Part shown: positions 1 through 5,574 of the stretch, piece after piece | Layout of the letters: every line of letters begins with the position of its first letter | How positions within the stretch are numbered: the stretch's first letter is position 1 | Source: Clostridiales bacterium | Lineage (GTDB): Bacteria > Bacillota > Clostridia > Oscillospirales > QAMX01 | DNA length: 7,442 bases | Direction: 5' to 3' | Assembly (NCBI GenBank): GCA_016285815.1 | Contig: JAEERN010000151.1 | Span: 1-7,442 of the forward strand | Program-made: the position numbers and the translations under genes | Notes under the pieces: model-generated | What the model saw: only the letters and a program-made list of their open reading frames with translations | Database searches by the model: none | Told to the model about the DNA's origin: nothing

Positions 1-372
1 CTGGAGCCTGCGGACAGCGAGCCGGACTTCACCCGCGGCACGCTGGAGGGCGACATCGCCCCGGGGGACGTCACCTTCTTCCGCCTGCAATGCGACAGCG
101 AGGGCGTCCTGCGCGCCTATGCCGCCGAGGGCGAGGTGCTGCCCGTTCCCACCGGCTCGTTCGGCGGGATCGGCGTGTTCGCCATCCCGGAGATGGGCCG
201 CTTCTACCGCCACGTTCTGATCGAAAAGCGCTATCCGCACCACGGCGCGGTGGCCTTCGCCCACTGCGGCCGCGCCCTGTTCGACGTGTTCCGCTTTCTC
301 GGCGTCGGCGATATCTCCTACAACCGGCCGCGCAGTCTGCCCTACCCCAGCGAAAACCCCTTTGAGGCGTGA
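1..372 (+). CDS. L-fucose/L-arabinose isomerase family protein, C-terminal part (5' end outside window)
   Basis: Frame 1 is open from the first base to a TGA at 370-372 and gives the last 123 residues of a larger protein. The segment contains Phe-Gly-Gly-Ile-Gly-Val-Phe at about residues 52-58, then a His-His pair (H80-H81) in a Tyr-Pro-His-His-Gly-Ala-Val-Ala-Phe context, and ends in Asn-Pro-Phe-Glu-Ala. This resembles the C-terminal domain of the L-fucose isomerase-like superfamily, ketol isomerases that interconvert aldose and ketose with a divalent metal; by analogy the His pair may supply a metal ligand (inference). The stop lies 5 bases before the araD start, so the two genes are co-transcribed. 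AraD needs L-ribulose 5-phosphate, so the partner may act on L-arabinose rather than L-fucose, but the substrate cannot be read from this fragment. Confidence 0.75.
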   Translation: MEPADSEPDFTRGTLEGDIAPGDVTFFRLQCDSEGVLRAYAAEGEVLPVPTGSFGGIGVFAIPEMGRFYRHVLIEKRYPHHGAVAFAHCGRALFDVFRFLGVGDISYNRPRSLPYPSENPFEA

Positions 373-377
373 GCGCC

Positions 378-1064
378 ATGCTGGACGAACTGAAGGCGCG
401 CGTTCTTGCGGCCAATCTGGCCCTGCCCGCACTGGGGCTGGTCTCGTTCACCTGGGGCAACGTTTCGGGGATCGACCGCGAGCGGGGGCTGGTGGTCATC
501 AAGCCCTCCGGCGTGGCCTATGAGAGCATGACGGCGGCGGATCTGGTGGTCGTCGATCTGGACGGCCGCACCGTCGAGGGCAGCCGCCGTCCCTCCAGCG
601 ACACGGCCACCCATCTGGAGCTGTACCGCGCCTTTCCCTCGGTGGGCGGCGTGGTCCACACCCACAGCCGCTGGGCCACGATCTTCGCCCAGGCCGGCCG
701 CGCCGTTCCCGCGCTGGGCACGACCCACGCCGACGAGTTCTGCGGTCCGGTCCCCTGCACCCGTCCTCTGACCGACGATGAGATCGCCGGGGCGTATGAG
801 AAAAACACAGGGCTGGTCATCGCCGAGACCGTGTCCGCCGCGGCCGCCGGGGCGGTGCCCGCCGTGCTGGTCCAGAGCCACGGGCCCTTTGCCTGGGGCC
901 CGACGCCGGAGGCTGCCGTCCACAGCGCCGCCGTATTGGAAGAGGTCGCCGACATGGCGTGGCACACGCTGGTCCTGTCCCCGGAGACCCCGCCCGTGCC
1001 CGCCGCGCTGTTGGACCGCCACTATCGCCGCAAGCACGGCAAGGACGCCTATTACGGGCAGTGA
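378..1064 (+). CDS. araD: L-ribulose-5-phosphate 4-epimerase
   Basis: A 228-residue class II aldolase-fold enzyme that converts L-ribulose 5-phosphate to D-xylulose 5-phosphate in cytoplasmic L-arabinose catabolism. It aligns with E. coli AraD almost end to end (family length about 231): Asn-Leu-Ala-Leu-Pro near the start, Thr-Trp-Gly-Asn-Val-Ser at 25-30, Lys-Pro-Ser-Gly at 42-45 and Pro-Ser-Ser-Asp at 72-75. The zinc ligands are H94, H96 and H168, the expected catalytic acid is D119 in Thr-Thr-His-Ala-Asp, and the conserved tyrosine is Y226 in the closing Tyr-Tyr-Gly-Gln. The ATG at 378 is preferred because Met-Leu-Asp-Glu-Leu-Lys matches the family N-terminus; a GTG at 369 would add three residues. 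GAGG at 364-367, inside the upstream gene, serves as ribosome binding site. It is the last gene of its operon and all catalytic residues are intact. Confidence 0.97.
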   Translation: MLDELKARVLAANLALPALGLVSFTWGNVSGIDRERGLVVIKPSGVAYESMTAADLVVVDLDGRTVEGSRRPSSDTATHLELYRAFPSVGGVVHTHSRWATIFAQAGRAVPALGTTHADEFCGPVPCTRPLTDDEIAGAYEKNTGLVIAETVSAAAAGAVPAVLVQSHGPFAWGPTPEAAVHSAAVLEEVADMAWHTLVLSPETPPVPAALLDRHYRRKHGKDAYYGQ

Positions 1065-1088
1065 GCCTTTCTCCTGTCGAAACGCGCG

Positions 1089-1128
1089 AAGAGGCGCGAT
1101 CCGCCGAACGGATCGCGCCTCTTTTTTT
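1089..1128 (+). terminator. Intrinsic terminator of the araD operon
   Basis: A perfect 13-bp GC-rich stem (1091-1103 with 1109-1121), extended by two A:T pairs, encloses the 5-base loop CCGAA and is followed by seven T (1122-1128). It begins 24 bases after the araD stop. On the opposite strand no T-tract follows the hairpin, so it should act on rightward transcription only. Confidence 0.93.
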
Positions 1129-1168
1129 GCCGGTTTCTCTCCGCGCCGGCCGCTCTTGTCCGCTTGAT

Positions 1169-1197
1169 ATTATACTGTTCCGCTCTATGTTTGTCAA
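1169..1197 (-). promoter_or_regulatory. Perfect-consensus sigma-A promoter with no obvious gene, facing araD
   Basis: Read on the minus strand, TTGACA (1197-1192), a 17-base spacer and TATAAT (1174-1169) match the housekeeping consensus at all 12 positions. Seven A lie just upstream of the -35 (complement of T at 1199-1205), like an UP element. A transcript would start near 1162 and run left through the araD terminator hairpin, antisense to araD. No convincing leftward reading frame with a ribosome binding site follows. The next leftward gene upstream ends at 1317 and has its own terminator in between, so this promoter does not serve it. Confidence 0.7.
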
Positions 1198-1227
1198 GTT
1201 TTTTTCAACCGGCTCCTCGTTTCAGAC

Positions 1228-1268
1228 AAAAACGTCGTCCCCGGCCCGCGCACGGGTCGGGGACGACG
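1228..1268 (-). terminator. Intrinsic terminator of the beta-helix lipoprotein gene
   Basis: A 16-bp inverted repeat (1233-1248 with 1253-1268, 4-base loop) lies about 50 bases past the stop of the leftward gene. In the leftward RNA it is followed by five U (complement of A at 1228-1232). One internal pair (1244/1257) is a C-A mismatch in the leftward RNA and a G-U wobble in the rightward RNA. Confidence 0.85.
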
Positions 1269-1316
1269 GAGCTTTCGACTGTGCCCGATGCGTTTCCCAA
1301 GGGCACGGGCGCACGT

Positions 1317-3167
1317 TCAGCCGCCGAAGCCCCCGCGGCCGCCGCCCGGCATCATGCCGCCCGGCTGTCCGCCCGGCATCCCGCCGCCGGGTCCCATGCC
1401 GCCGCTTCCGCCGACGGAGATCGCGGTCTGCTGTACCGTCGCCAGCACGGTGACGCCCGGATCCGAGACCGAGACCGTGTCGCCCGCCGAGGCGCCGCCC
1501 GCGACCGCGGCCAGCGTGTACGTGCCGCCGACGGTCATTTCGGGGCAGCTGACCACCGCGTTGGAATAGGTCTTCGCGGTCTCCATGGCGCAGAGCACCC
1601 GGCCGCTCTCGTCCAGCAGGACCAGCGTCCCGCCCGACGCGCCGGCGCCGACGTTGGCCATCAGGCTGCACTGGGTCGAATCGCCGCCGAAGCCCACCGC
1701 CATGCCGGAGCTTCCCACCGCCATGACCGTGCCGCCGCGGACGACGGGGGTCAGGCCGGCGTCCAGCGCGCCGTTGCCGTTGTCGGTGGGACCGTTCACG
1801 AGAACGGTGCCGCCCGTGATCTCCAGACTGCCGTTGGAGTCCAGCCCGTCGCCGCCGGCGTCCACCAGAACGGTGCCGCCCGTGATGGTCAGTTTTTTCG
1901 AGCTGTCCGCGCCGAACGCGTCGCCGCCGCGCCGGCCGCCGAACCAGCCTTCCGTCCCGGAGCCGTCGCTGCCCCCCGCGGCGTTGAGACCATCGTCGCT
2001 CGCGCAGACGGAGACGGTCCCGCCGGAGATAGTGATCTCGCCGGCCTCCAGCCCCTCATAGCTCCGGGTGACCGCGACGACGCCGTCGCTGACGGTGAGA
2101 GCGGTGTCCGAGTGGACGCCGTCGTCCAGCGTGGCCAGCGTCAGCGTGCCGCCGGAAAGGAAGATATCGCCGCCCGCGTGGATCGCGTCGTCGCCGGCGT
2201 CCACGGTGACCGTGCCGCCGGAGACGGCGATCCCGCCGTCGCATTGGATCCCCTTGCCCGCGTCGGCGTCGCGGCCCGCCGTGCCGCCGCCCGCGGTGAC
2301 GTTCACCGTGCCCGAGACGACGGACACGCCCGTCACGCCCTGGATCCCGTCGGATCCGGCGTTCACGGTCAGCGCCGCGCCGTCGATCAGCACATAGCCG
2401 CGGCCGGCATCCTCACTGTTGGTCGAGCGGACCCCGTCGGTCCCCGCCGTCACGGCGATGACGCCGCCGGTCAGGATCAGACAGTCCTTTCCCTCGATCC
2501 CCGTCTTGGCCGACGAGACGGTGACGGTCCCGCCGGTGACGACCAGATCGTCCTTGGAGACGATGCCGTGGGCCGACGTGCCGGTGACCGTCAGGCTGCC
2601 CGAGCCGTTGATGGTCAGATCCGTCTTGGAGAACAGCGCGGCGTCTACCGACGAGCCGCCCGCTTCCAGCGTATAGGACGCGCCGTCGGTCAGGCAGTTG
2701 ACACTGTCCGGGGCCAGCGTCACGAAGACCTTGTCCGCCTCGACCGCCACCAGCGGGCTGGAGGACGAGGTCAGCGTCAGCCCGTCCAGCACCAGCTGGA
2801 CCTTGTCGTTCTCCCCGGCCTCGACCAGGATCTGTCCGTCCGGACAAGAGCCGCGAAGGGTATAGGTCCCGGCGGCGGTGATCCTCACCGTGGTGCCGTC
2901 GGCCTCCACGCCGGTCCCGCTGACCGAGACCGCGTTATCGGAGAAGACGACGGAGACGGCCGCGGCCTCGTCGTAAGATGTCGCGACGTCCTCCGGGTCC
3001 AGCGAGGCCGTCGGGACCGTGACCGGGACACTCGTGCCCGCCGGGGCCGAAGCGTCCGTCGACGAGCCGCCCGACGAGGACGGCGCAGTCGTTCCGGCCA
3101 GCGAGCATCCGGCCAGACAAAGCATCAGCAGAAGCGTCGGGACGACCTTGAAGAATCTGTTTTTCAT
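1317..3167 (-). CDS. Beta-helix carbohydrate-binding-domain lipoprotein (DUF4353-like)
   Basis: A 616-residue exported protein. Residues 1-20 form a lipoprotein signal ending Cys-Leu-Ala-Gly before C21, the lipidated cysteine. A Ser/Thr/Gly/Ala-rich linker follows to about 50. From about 80 to 490 it is built of short beta-strand coils rich in Thr-Gly-Gly-Thr-Val-Thr-Val and Ala-Gly-Asp-Asp-Gly-Ile, a right-handed beta-helix pattern. About 500-583 looks like a separate beta domain, and the last ~30 residues are a Gly/Met/Pro tail. This matches Firmicute proteins annotated 'carbohydrate-binding domain-containing protein' (DUF4353), which from memory often sit near CotH, VTC-domain and two-component genes; no ligand is established. 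The ATG at 3167 is chosen because the signal peptide starts there and GAGAGGG (3180-3174) sits 6 bases upstream; the frame is open for 61 codons further upstream without signal-like sequence. It is divergent from the response regulator, with which it shares a promoter motif. Confidence 0.85.
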   Translation of the reverse strand: MKNRFFKVVPTLLLMLCLAGCSLAGTTAPSSSGGSSTDASAPAGTSVPVTVPTASLDPEDVATSYDEAAAVSVVFSDNAVSVSGTGVEADGTTVRITAAGTYTLRGSCPDGQILVEAGENDKVQLVLDGLTLTSSSSPLVAVEADKVFVTLAPDSVNCLTDGASYTLEAGGSSVDAALFSKTDLTINGSGSLTVTGTSAHGIVSKDDLVVTGGTVTVSSAKTGIEGKDCLILTGGVIAVTAGTDGVRSTNSEDAGRGYVLIDGAALTVNAGSDGIQGVTGVSVVSGTVNVTAGGGTAGRDADAGKGIQCDGGIAVSGGTVTVDAGDDAIHAGGDIFLSGGTLTLATLDDGVHSDTALTVSDGVVAVTRSYEGLEAGEITISGGTVSVCASDDGLNAAGGSDGSGTEGWFGGRRGGDAFGADSSKKLTITGGTVLVDAGGDGLDSNGSLEITGGTVLVNGPTDNGNGALDAGLTPVVRGGTVMAVGSSGMAVGFGGDSTQCSLMANVGAGASGGTLVLLDESGRVLCAMETAKTYSNAVVSCPEMTVGGTYTLAAVAGGASAGDTVSVSDPGVTVLATVQQTAISVGGSGGMGPGGGMPGGQPGGMMPGGGRGGFGG

Positions 3168-3228
3168 AACGTTCCCTCTCTTTCCGGGATGGCCCGCCGG
3201 GGCCCCCGTCTTTCGTTCCTGTGACCCT

Positions 3229-3261
3229 ATTGTACCCCCCCACCCTGAAAACAAGCTTAAA
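3229..3261 (-). promoter_or_regulatory. Proximal promoter of the beta-helix lipoprotein gene with direct-repeat response-regulator box
   Basis: Leftward strand: TTTAAG (3261-3256), 5 bases, TTTCAG (3250-3245), 10 bases, then TACAAT (3234-3229) as -10. No good -35 is present at 17-18 bases (AGCTTG or AAGCTT). Tandem hexamers 11 bases apart ending 10 bases before the -10 are the known arrangement of sites where PhoB/OmpR-type regulators replace -35 contacts. The predicted RNA start near 3222 gives a leader of about 55 bases. The same layout stands before the divergent regulator gene. That the adjacent regulator binds here is inferred. Confidence 0.6.
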
Positions 3262-3321
3262 AAAACGCCGGTTTTTTTGCCCGCCGCAGCCGGGCCGCTC
3301 CGGAGAGCTTTCAACGGATCT

Positions 3322-3350
3322 ATTATACCACGGTCTGCCGTCCGCCGCAA
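3322..3350 (-). promoter_or_regulatory. Distal housekeeping promoter of the beta-helix lipoprotein gene
   Basis: Leftward strand: TTGCGG (3350-3345), a 17-base spacer, and a perfect TATAAT (3327-3322) preceded by TGG, making an extended -10 (TGnTATAAT). RNA would start near 3315 and carry a leader of about 148 bases that crosses the proximal promoter and the A7/T7 inverted repeat at 3259-3278. Confidence 0.7.
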
Positions 3351-3375
3351 CCCACGCCGCGGCCGGCCGGTCCTT

Positions 3376-3401
3376 CCGCCCCGCGGCGGGCGGCGTTTTT
3401 T
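3376..3401 (+). terminator. Terminator-like hairpin in the divergent intergenic region
   Basis: Stem CCGCCC (3376-3381) pairs with GGGCGG (3388-3393) around a 6-base loop, then CG and six T (3396-3401), with a second run of six T at 3406-3411. It has the form of a rightward intrinsic terminator, but no rightward gene ends here. It may shield the regulator promoter from stray transcription, or be chance in GC-rich DNA with T-runs. Confidence 0.35.
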
Positions 3402-3408
3402 CCGGTTT

Positions 3409-3441
3409 TTTCAGCATTCTTTCAGGTTCGCGCGGTATGAT
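3409..3441 (+). promoter_or_regulatory. Upstream promoter of the two-component operon with direct-repeat response-regulator box
   Basis: TTTCAG (3409-3414), 5 bases, TTTCAG (3420-3425), 10 bases, then TATGAT (3436-3441) as -10. The two hexamers are identical and 11 bases apart. The spacing to the -10 is exactly that of the leftward lipoprotein promoter. No conventional -35 is present. The -10 lies inside a 13-base perfect palindrome (CGGTAT-G-ATACCG, 3433-3445). Autoregulation by the encoded regulator is inferred from the repeat geometry. Confidence 0.6.
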
Positions 3442-3445
3442 ACCG

Positions 3446-3474
3446 TTGCCGGCGGGCCGAGGCTGTGCTATACT
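3446..3474 (+). promoter_or_regulatory. Housekeeping extended -10 promoter of the two-component operon
   Basis: TTGCCG (3446-3451), a 17-base spacer, and TATACT (3469-3474) preceded by TGC, giving an extended -10. RNA would start near 3481, about 56 bases before the regulator's GTG. The -35 directly abuts the palindrome at 3433-3445, so a protein bound there could affect this promoter. Confidence 0.75.
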
Positions 3475-3536
3475 ATGGAGGGGACGGATCCATCCGCCCG
3501 CCGGGAGACCGGACCGTCCCGGAGGAGGGAACCACC

Positions 3537-4214
3537 GTGCAGATCCTCATCGTTGAAGATGAAAAACGACTGGCCGACGCGCTGAAGCAGATCATGGCGC
3601 AGCAGGGCTGGATGGCGGACGCGGTCCACACCGGTCCGGACGGCGTGGACTACGGCCGCAGCGGCATCTACGACGTCATCGTGCTGGACGTGATGCTGCC
3701 CGGATGCGACGGGTTCGCCGTGGCGTCCCGGCTTCGCGCGGCCGGGATCCAAACGCCGATCCTGATGCTCACCGCCCGGTTCGCCGTCAACGACCGGGTG
3801 ACCGGGCTGGACGCCGGCGCGGACGACTATCTGACCAAGCCCTTCGCCACGGAAGAGCTGCTGGCCCGCGTGCGGGCCCTCGCCCGCCGGCGCGAGGTCT
3901 TCGTGGGGGACGAACAGCGCTTCGGCGATCTCTGCTTCACCGCGTCGTCCTCTTCTCTGAGCCGGGAGGGGCGCAGCATCCATCTGAACTTCAAAGAGGC
4001 CGAGATCCTGAAGCTGCTGCTGGCCCGTCCCGGCGCGCTGCTGTCCAAGGACGAGATCCTGACGCGCGTCTGGGGCTACGATTCGGACGCGGGAGACGCC
4101 AACGTCGAGGCCTATATGTCCTTCCTGCGGAAAAAGCTCCATTTTCTGGGCAGCTCGGTCCAGATCGTCGCCGTCAAAAAACAGGGCTATAAGCTGGAGG
4201 TCGGCGTATGCTGA
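3537..4214 (+). CDS. OmpR/PhoB-family DNA-binding response regulator
   Basis: A 225-residue cytoplasmic transcription factor. The receiver domain (about 1-115) has the acidic pair E7/D8, phospho-acceptor D51 in Val-Leu-Asp-Val-Met-Leu-Pro, switch residue T79 and the invariant K101 in Thr-Lys-Pro-Phe. A winged-helix DNA-binding domain (about 125-222) follows, with Leu-Leu-Ser-Lys-Asp-Glu-Ile-Leu and Trp-Gly-Tyr in the helices and Lys-Lys-Gln-Gly-Tyr-Lys-Leu in the C-terminal hairpin. The GTG start at 3537 is chosen because GGAGGAGGG (3521-3529) lies just upstream and receiver domains of this type begin Met-x-Ile-Leu-Ile-Val-Glu-Asp; the frame is open further upstream, but those codons overlap the promoter. 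The stop overlaps the kinase start by 7 bases, implying translational coupling. The family binds tandem direct repeats, which are present upstream of this gene and of the divergent lipoprotein gene. Confidence 0.96.
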   Translation: MQILIVEDEKRLADALKQIMAQQGWMADAVHTGPDGVDYGRSGIYDVIVLDVMLPGCDGFAVASRLRAAGIQTPILMLTARFAVNDRVTGLDAGADDYLTKPFATEELLARVRALARRREVFVGDEQRFGDLCFTASSSSLSREGRSIHLNFKEAEILKLLLARPGALLSKDEILTRVWGYDSDAGDANVEAYMSFLRKKLHFLGSSVQIVAVKKQGYKLEVGVC

Positions 4215-5476
4215 AGCGGCTTCGGACGAAGATCGTCCTGATCAACATGCTCTCCGTGGGCGCGGTGATGCTCGCCGTGTTCCTGCTGCTGTGCGTCGGC
4301 AGCTATCAAAGCGCCCGGAACGAGGTGGACCGCGCGCTTCACAGCGCGCTTGAGGCCGACGGCCGCATGGGCGTCGACCCGGCGGTCATCGGCCGTCCCG
4401 GCGGACGCGATCCCCAGCCGCCGGACGGGCCGGACCGGAACCGGCCGACCTCGGTGGCCACGGTGACCGTCCGGATCGACGGGTACGGCGCCGCCGTCCT
4501 GTCGGAAAACGGCGCGACCCTGTCGGACGAGCTGGCCGCCGCGGCCTGCGCCGCGGCACGCGCAGACGGCGGCGAGAGCGGCTGGCTCAGAGAACTCGGG
4601 CTTCTCTACCGGCTCAGCGCCGACGGCTCTCTCGCGGCCTTTGCCGACGCCGACGCGCTCTTCGCCGCGCCGCTCCGGACGGCGGCGCTGTCCGCCGCCG
4701 CGCTGGCGGCTGGACTGGTGGCGTTTTTCTTTCTCAGCCTCTGGCTGTCGGCGCTGGCGGTGCGCCCCGTCGGCGAGGCCTGGGACAAGCAGAACCGCTT
4801 CGTCTCCGAGGCCTCCCACGAGCTGAAGACCCCGCTGACCGTGATCCTGGCCAACACCAGCATCCTGGCCGCCCACCCGGACGAGACCGTCCGGGCCCAG
4901 AGCCAGTGGGTCGACAACACCGTGGCCGAGGCCACGCGGATGAAACAGCTCATCGACCGGCTGCTGACGCTGGCCCGCTGTGACGACGGCCGGACCCGAA
5001 CGGTCCTGAGCGAAACGGATCTCTCCGCCGCCACGGAGGAACAGGTCTTGAGCTTCGAGCCCGTGGCCTTCGAGCGAAAGCTCACCATCGAATGCGAGAC
5101 CGATCCCGGCGTCACGGCTCTCACCGACCCGGAGCTGTACGCCCGGCTGGTCAGCGTCTATCTGGACAACGCCGTGAAGTACGCCGCGCCCGGCTCTGTG
5201 ATCTCGGTCACGCTCCGCCGCCGCGGGACCGCGGCGACCCTCGCTGTCCGCGATTTCGGCGAGGTCATCCCCCCCGGCGAGCTGGATCTGGTGTTCGACC
5301 GGTTCTACCGCGCGGACAAGGCCCGCTCGGCCGAGGGCTTCGGTCTCGGCCTCTCCATCGCCGCCGAGATGGCCAAGCTCATGGGAGCGCGGCTCTCCGC
5401 CGAAAGCTCCGCCGAGGGCGGCACCGTCTTCCGCGCCGAGCTGAAATGCTTTTCCGAGCGCGGCCGCGGCCGCTGA
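4208..5476 (+). CDS. Membrane sensor histidine kinase, cognate of the upstream response regulator
   Basis: A 422-residue kinase starting at the ATG that overlaps the regulator's last codons. Transmembrane segments are at about 9-31 and 158-183, leaving an extracytoplasmic sensor of about 125 residues with a Pro/Arg/Asp-rich stretch near 62-80. No HAMP domain separates the second membrane segment from the dimerisation helix; the phospho-acceptor H204 lies in Glu-Ala-Ser-His-Glu-Leu-Lys-Thr-Pro-Leu, only about 20 residues after the membrane. The ATPase domain has N321 (Leu-Asp-Asn-Ala-Val-Lys-Tyr), a G1-type Asp-Phe-Gly-Glu-Val-Ile (349-354) whose usual second glycine is Val, the F-box around F363-F366, and Gly-Phe-Gly-Leu-Gly-Leu (377-382). 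G1 variants of this kind occur in related Firmicute kinases, so activity is expected. The signal is unknown; control of an outer-surface lipoprotein suggests a cell-envelope or carbohydrate cue. Confidence 0.95.
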   Translation: MLKRLRTKIVLINMLSVGAVMLAVFLLLCVGSYQSARNEVDRALHSALEADGRMGVDPAVIGRPGGRDPQPPDGPDRNRPTSVATVTVRIDGYGAAVLSENGATLSDELAAAACAAARADGGESGWLRELGLLYRLSADGSLAAFADADALFAAPLRTAALSAAALAAGLVAFFFLSLWLSALAVRPVGEAWDKQNRFVSEASHELKTPLTVILANTSILAAHPDETVRAQSQWVDNTVAEATRMKQLIDRLLTLARCDDGRTRTVLSETDLSAATEEQVLSFEPVAFERKLTIECETDPGVTALTDPELYARLVSVYLDNAVKYAAPGSVISVTLRRRGTAATLAVRDFGEVIPPGELDLVFDRFYRADKARSAEGFGLGLSIAAEMAKLMGARLSAESSAEGGTVFRAELKCFSERGRGR

Positions 5477-5532
5477 CGGACGCGGCCCGCTCCCGCTCCC
5501 TTCGCCAACTTTCTCCGCCCGACCCGCTTCCC

Positions 5533-5561
5533 GCCCCGGCGCCGCTGGACAGCGCCGGGGC
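5533..5561 (+). terminator. Strong inverted repeat after the kinase gene, possible terminator or operator
   Basis: Ten bases (5533-5542, GCCCCGGCGC) pair perfectly with 5552-5561 around a 9-base loop. The repeat lies 56 bases after the kinase stop and would form a very stable hairpin. It is followed by GTTGTGCTAT rather than a T-run, so termination would be weak at best. The loop and right arm overlap the -35 and spacer of the next promoter, so it could instead be an operator or simply a structured boundary. Confidence 0.4.
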
Positions 5562-5574
5562 GTTGTGCTATAAT
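5546..5574 (+). promoter_or_regulatory. Extended -10 promoter of the lipoprotein-GH2 operon
   Basis: TGGACA (5546-5551, five of six consensus), a 17-base spacer, and TATAAT (5569-5574) preceded by TGC. RNA would start near 5581, about 24 bases before the ATG. Its TGTGCTATA core is identical to that of the two-component operon promoter at 3465-3473. No TTTCAG-type repeat lies upstream, so the regulator box is not shared here. Confidence 0.85.

Noticed and set aside
342..1037. A leftward frame of 231 codons opposite araD
   Set aside because: It is a shadow of a clearly conserved enzyme. Although the consensus promoter near 1170 faces it, there is no ribosome binding site and the composition is typical of antisense translation.
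1203..1225. TTTCAA and TTTCAG near the leftward terminator as another regulator box
   Set aside because: The spacing is 17 rather than 11 bases, and no -10 lies 10 bases downstream; it is part of the region between the terminator and the orphan promoter.
1317..3167. Repeated GGCGGCACG-type DNA as a CRISPR or tandem-repeat array
   Set aside because: The units vary in length and sequence, keep the reading frame and encode beta-helix coils, so they are protein repeats.
1164..3224. A 686-codon rightward open frame opposite the beta-helix lipoprotein gene
   Set aside because: Its product is Arg/Ala/Asp/Gly-rich without domains, and it lacks a suitable ribosome binding site. The opposite strand has a full signal peptide, repeats, promoter and terminator. 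Long antisense frames are expected in GC-rich repetitive coding DNA.
3465..3536. Earlier start for the response regulator
   Set aside because: It would place the N-terminus inside the -10 region and before the strong GGAGGAGGG ribosome binding site; the receiver domain begins naturally at the GTG at 3537.
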